A stretch of DNA of 64,000 nt from Cytophagales bacterium UBA2561 (GTDB taxonomy: Bacteria; Bacteroidota; Bacteroidia; Cytophagales; Thermoflexibacteraceae), in assembly GCA_002340355.1 (NCBI GenBank), contig DDLX01000030.1, positions 1 through 64,000 of the forward strand. The letters run 5' to 3'. Positions 62,167-64,000 of the stretch are shown one piece after another; within the stretch, counting starts at the first letter, position 1; each line of letters begins with the position of its first letter. Made by a program: the position numbers and the translations under genes. The notes beneath the pieces were generated by a model. It was not told where the DNA came from. It worked only from the letters and a program-made list of their open reading frames with translations, and searched no databases.

Positions 62167-63531
62167 CTAAAACGAAATCCGTTTTTTGACTTTCTGAGTA
62201 CGCAAATAAGTCGTTAAAATCTGACGTACATCATGGTTATCAGCATAATATTCGATTTCGTCTTTAAAACCTTGTAAGTCTTTAATCAGTTCATTTATCT
62301 CTATAAATCCAAAACCCAAATAAACACCCTTTTCGACTATCACTATCGCTCGTTCGTCTATCGTTCGCCCCTCATCAATAACTACAAAAGTCTCATCCCG
62401 AAATGTGAAACTTTTCAAGGCTTTCTGTACTCTAAGATTATAACTATCAGGAAGTTCTTGCCCTATACAAGCTCCTTGACAATTGCCAACTTCAAAGTGA
62501 AAACAGCCATTTCCAGCATTACCGTATAAGTCATTAAAAGTTTGACAAAGTTCATATTTAGCTGTTAAGGCATACAGGTAAGATTTGGCTCTATCAATGG
62601 TAGCGAAGGTAGTCAACGGACTTTCTCGGACTCTAGAAGTTTTTCCGATATGGATTCCCAAGTAGCCTTTTTCGTTGGTTTTAAGATAAATCCCATAATG
62701 TTGCATCATTCGCCGTTGCGCCCGATTATAATGGGGTTGATGTTTTTTGATTTCATCTGATTCCTTTAATAGTGCCACTAGTTCACTTCCTGTAAGTAGA
62801 TAATCAATATGAGCAATGCGATTTTTCATTTCGAGAGCCTTACGAGTCGAAGTATTATAAAAATGTGCCAAAACTCGCTGTCGGATATTTTTACTTTTGC
62901 CAATATAAATTAATGCTCCTTTTTCATCTCGAAAATAATAAACTCCCGTATCTTCAGGCAGATTTTCAATGATTGATTTATCTAGATCTGTGTGTAATCC
63001 TGAGATATTAATCGCTAATTTTCCTTGAATTTCTTCTTCTCCAACCTCCAATAATTTTTGAAAAAGCTCTACGGTAGCACGAGCATCTCCTGCGGCTCGG
63101 TGGCGATTTTTAATAGTAATATTCAGATCACTACATAATTTTCCAAGCGCATAAGATCGATGTCCTTTCAGTAGTTTTCGACTTAATTGAACAGTGCAAA
63201 GTGTTTTTCGATTGAAATGTCCGCCAAGTCGTTTGAACTCATGCTTAAGAAACCAATAATCAAAATTGGCATTATGAGCGACAAAGATTTTATTTTCAGT
63301 CATTTTATAAATCTTCCGAGCTACTTCATAAAACTTAGGCGCATCCTGAAGCATTTCATTGGTAATGCCCGTCAATTGAGTAATTGGTAAAGGAATAGAC
63401 TTTTCGGGATTAATAAGTGTTTCAAAAGAATCGGTAATCGTTTTTCCATCAAATAAAAATAAGGCAACTTCTGTAATTCGTTCGTGTCGTGCCGTACCGC
63501 CTGTAGTTTCTACATCTACAATCACATACAT
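62167..63531 (-). CDS. DnaQ-type exonuclease fused to GIY-YIG nuclease (UvrC/Cho-like)
   Basis: The 454-residue protein starts with a 3'-5' exonuclease domain (1-170): VDVETTGGTARHERI with the metal Asp and Glu, TGITNEML, FVAHNANFDYWFLKHEF and HRAAGDARATVELF. Residues about 190-275 are a GIY-YIG domain (DTGVYYFRDEKGALIYIGKSKNIRQRV). The rest is a C-terminal region with paired cysteines (CFHFEVGNCQGACIGQ). Such fusions occur in Bacteroidota and are thought to act in DNA repair, like the Cho nuclease. A Fur-family gene is 3 bases upstream. Confidence 0.9.
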   Translation of the reverse strand: MYVIVDVETTGGTARHERITEVALFLFDGKTITDSFETLINPEKSIPLPITQLTGITNEMLQDAPKFYEVARKIYKMTENKIFVAHNANFDYWFLKHEFKRLGGHFNRKTLCTVQLSRKLLKGHRSYALGKLCSDLNITIKNRHRAAGDARATVELFQKLLEVGEEEIQGKLAINISGLHTDLDKSIIENLPEDTGVYYFRDEKGALIYIGKSKNIRQRVLAHFYNTSTRKALEMKNRIAHIDYLLTGSELVALLKESDEIKKHQPHYNRAQRRMMQHYGIYLKTNEKGYLGIHIGKTSRVRESPLTTFATIDRAKSYLYALTAKYELCQTFNDLYGNAGNGCFHFEVGNCQGACIGQELPDSYNLRVQKALKSFTFRDETFVVIDEGRTIDERAIVIVEKGVYLGFGFIEINELIKDLQGFKDEIEYYADNHDVRQILTTYLRTQKVKKRISF

Positions 63532-63534
63532 AGT

Positions 63535-63939
63535 TTATTGGTTACATTTTTTACAAGTCCCAAGAACTAAAAAATTAACATTTCGAATCGTATAACCTTC
63601 GGGCAGTGGAAAATTTTCGGCAGTAATATCTGTTAGACAAGAAATGTTCCCACAATCTTCGCATTTAAAATGAATATGTTCATGATGATGGATTTCTTTC
63701 TGAGGTTTCGAAAACGCATAACGTACTACCTTATCTGTATCTACAATACGATAAATCAAACCTTTCTCTTGAAATAAGTTCAAAATTCGATAAATCGTAA
63801 CTCTATCACAATCAGGAAATTTGCTTTGTAAGTCCCGTTGAGAGATAGGTTTAGATTCGTCTAAAAAAAATTGTAAAATTCCTAGTCGATGTGCGGTTTT
63901 TCGAAGTTGATATTTTTTTAAAAGAGTAATTGCCTTCAT
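63535..63939 (-). CDS. Fur-family transcriptional regulator
   Basis: The 134-residue protein has a winged-helix half (1-80, DCDRVTIYRILNLFQEKGLIYRI) and a C-terminal dimerisation half with a metal-binding HHHEHIHFKCEDCGNISCL and a closing CKKC. Zinc-type ligands and a Fe/Zn/Mn sensor site are likely, so it could be Fur, Zur or PerR-like. It is co-oriented with the exonuclease gene and may be translated together. The region 63940-64000 upstream holds its promoter but no clear box was found. Confidence 0.9.
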   Translation of the reverse strand: MKAITLLKKYQLRKTAHRLGILQFFLDESKPISQRDLQSKFPDCDRVTIYRILNLFQEKGLIYRIVDTDKVVRYAFSKPQKEIHHHEHIHFKCEDCGNISCLTDITAENFPLPEGYTIRNVNFLVLGTCKKCNQ

Positions 63940-64000
63940 AATTCATTTGCCTATATTTCGTTTAAGGTTTCAACATACATAATTTGAACGAAATCCTTCA

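Overview
The window is an AT-rich bacterial chromosome segment that looks like Bacteroidota, probably of the Cytophagia type. The indicators are a SusC/RagA-type TonB-linked receptor with a carboxypeptidase-regulatory N-terminus, a DUF4837-type lipoprotein, an OmpA protein with a LamG-like front, three SpoIIE-type PP2C phosphatases with membrane or giant sensor regions, weak or absent Shine-Dalgarno sequences, and scattered TAnnTTTG boxes of the kind used as -7 elements in this phylum. The genus cannot be named from the sequence.

Layout: 1-3458 holds secreted or surface proteins on the minus strand: a partial repeat protein, a small periplasmic protein and a CAP-domain protein with one frameshift. 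3459-4761 is a decayed AT-rich gap with a tRNA-like remnant and a coiled-coil ORF fragment. 4762-7716 carries an OmpA/LamG protein, a small membrane protein whose two halves meet at an A10 run, and a carboxypeptidase-regulatory-like protein. 7713-10660 is a two-gene operon of membrane-anchored SpoIIE phosphatases. 11032-16757 has GDP-fucose synthase, a Nudix hydrolase (with a homopolymer frameshift), a winged-helix/TPR-like protein, a DUF4837 lipoprotein, ribD and a hotdog thioesterase.

17263-46108 is one long plus-strand surface-glycan locus of about 29 kb. It starts with kdnB and kdnA (C8 oxidation and amination of Kdo to Kdo8N). These are followed by a cytidylyltransferase-like/PseG-like fusion, a NeuB/PseI-type synthase, DUF4910, a DegT aminotransferase, a FemAB/GNAT-like transferase, a radical SAM/SPASM protein, two SpsF-like proteins, a NodU-type carbamoyltransferase, several methyltransferases, a sulfotransferase, a LIC12162-type transferase, an HpcH/HpaI aldolase, kdsB, a hexapeptide acyltransferase, a 2-hydroxyacid dehydrogenase, an epimerase, a GT-B-like glycan transferase and a cyclase-family protein. 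Together these suggest synthesis, CMP-activation and heavy decoration (amino, acyl, carbamoyl, methyl, sulfate) of one or more acidic 8/9-carbon sugars. The locus is also eroding: a multiply broken sulfotransferase copy, two methyltransferases with in-frame stops, a chimeric ORF formed from two neighbouring genes, a shattered unknown gene and an internally deleted IS1-type transposase.

46170-64000 returns to housekeeping and regulatory genes: surE, a SusC-like receptor without SusD, an orphan ParA, a 1786-residue kinase/AAA/GAF/SpoIIE protein, hemH, a BadF-type sugar kinase, a PspA-like protein with a YbjN-type partner, an outer-membrane barrel, a DnaQ exonuclease/GIY-YIG fusion and a Fur-family regulator. 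Two copies of a small palindromic MITE-like element lie at 57186-57378 and about 59506-59577.
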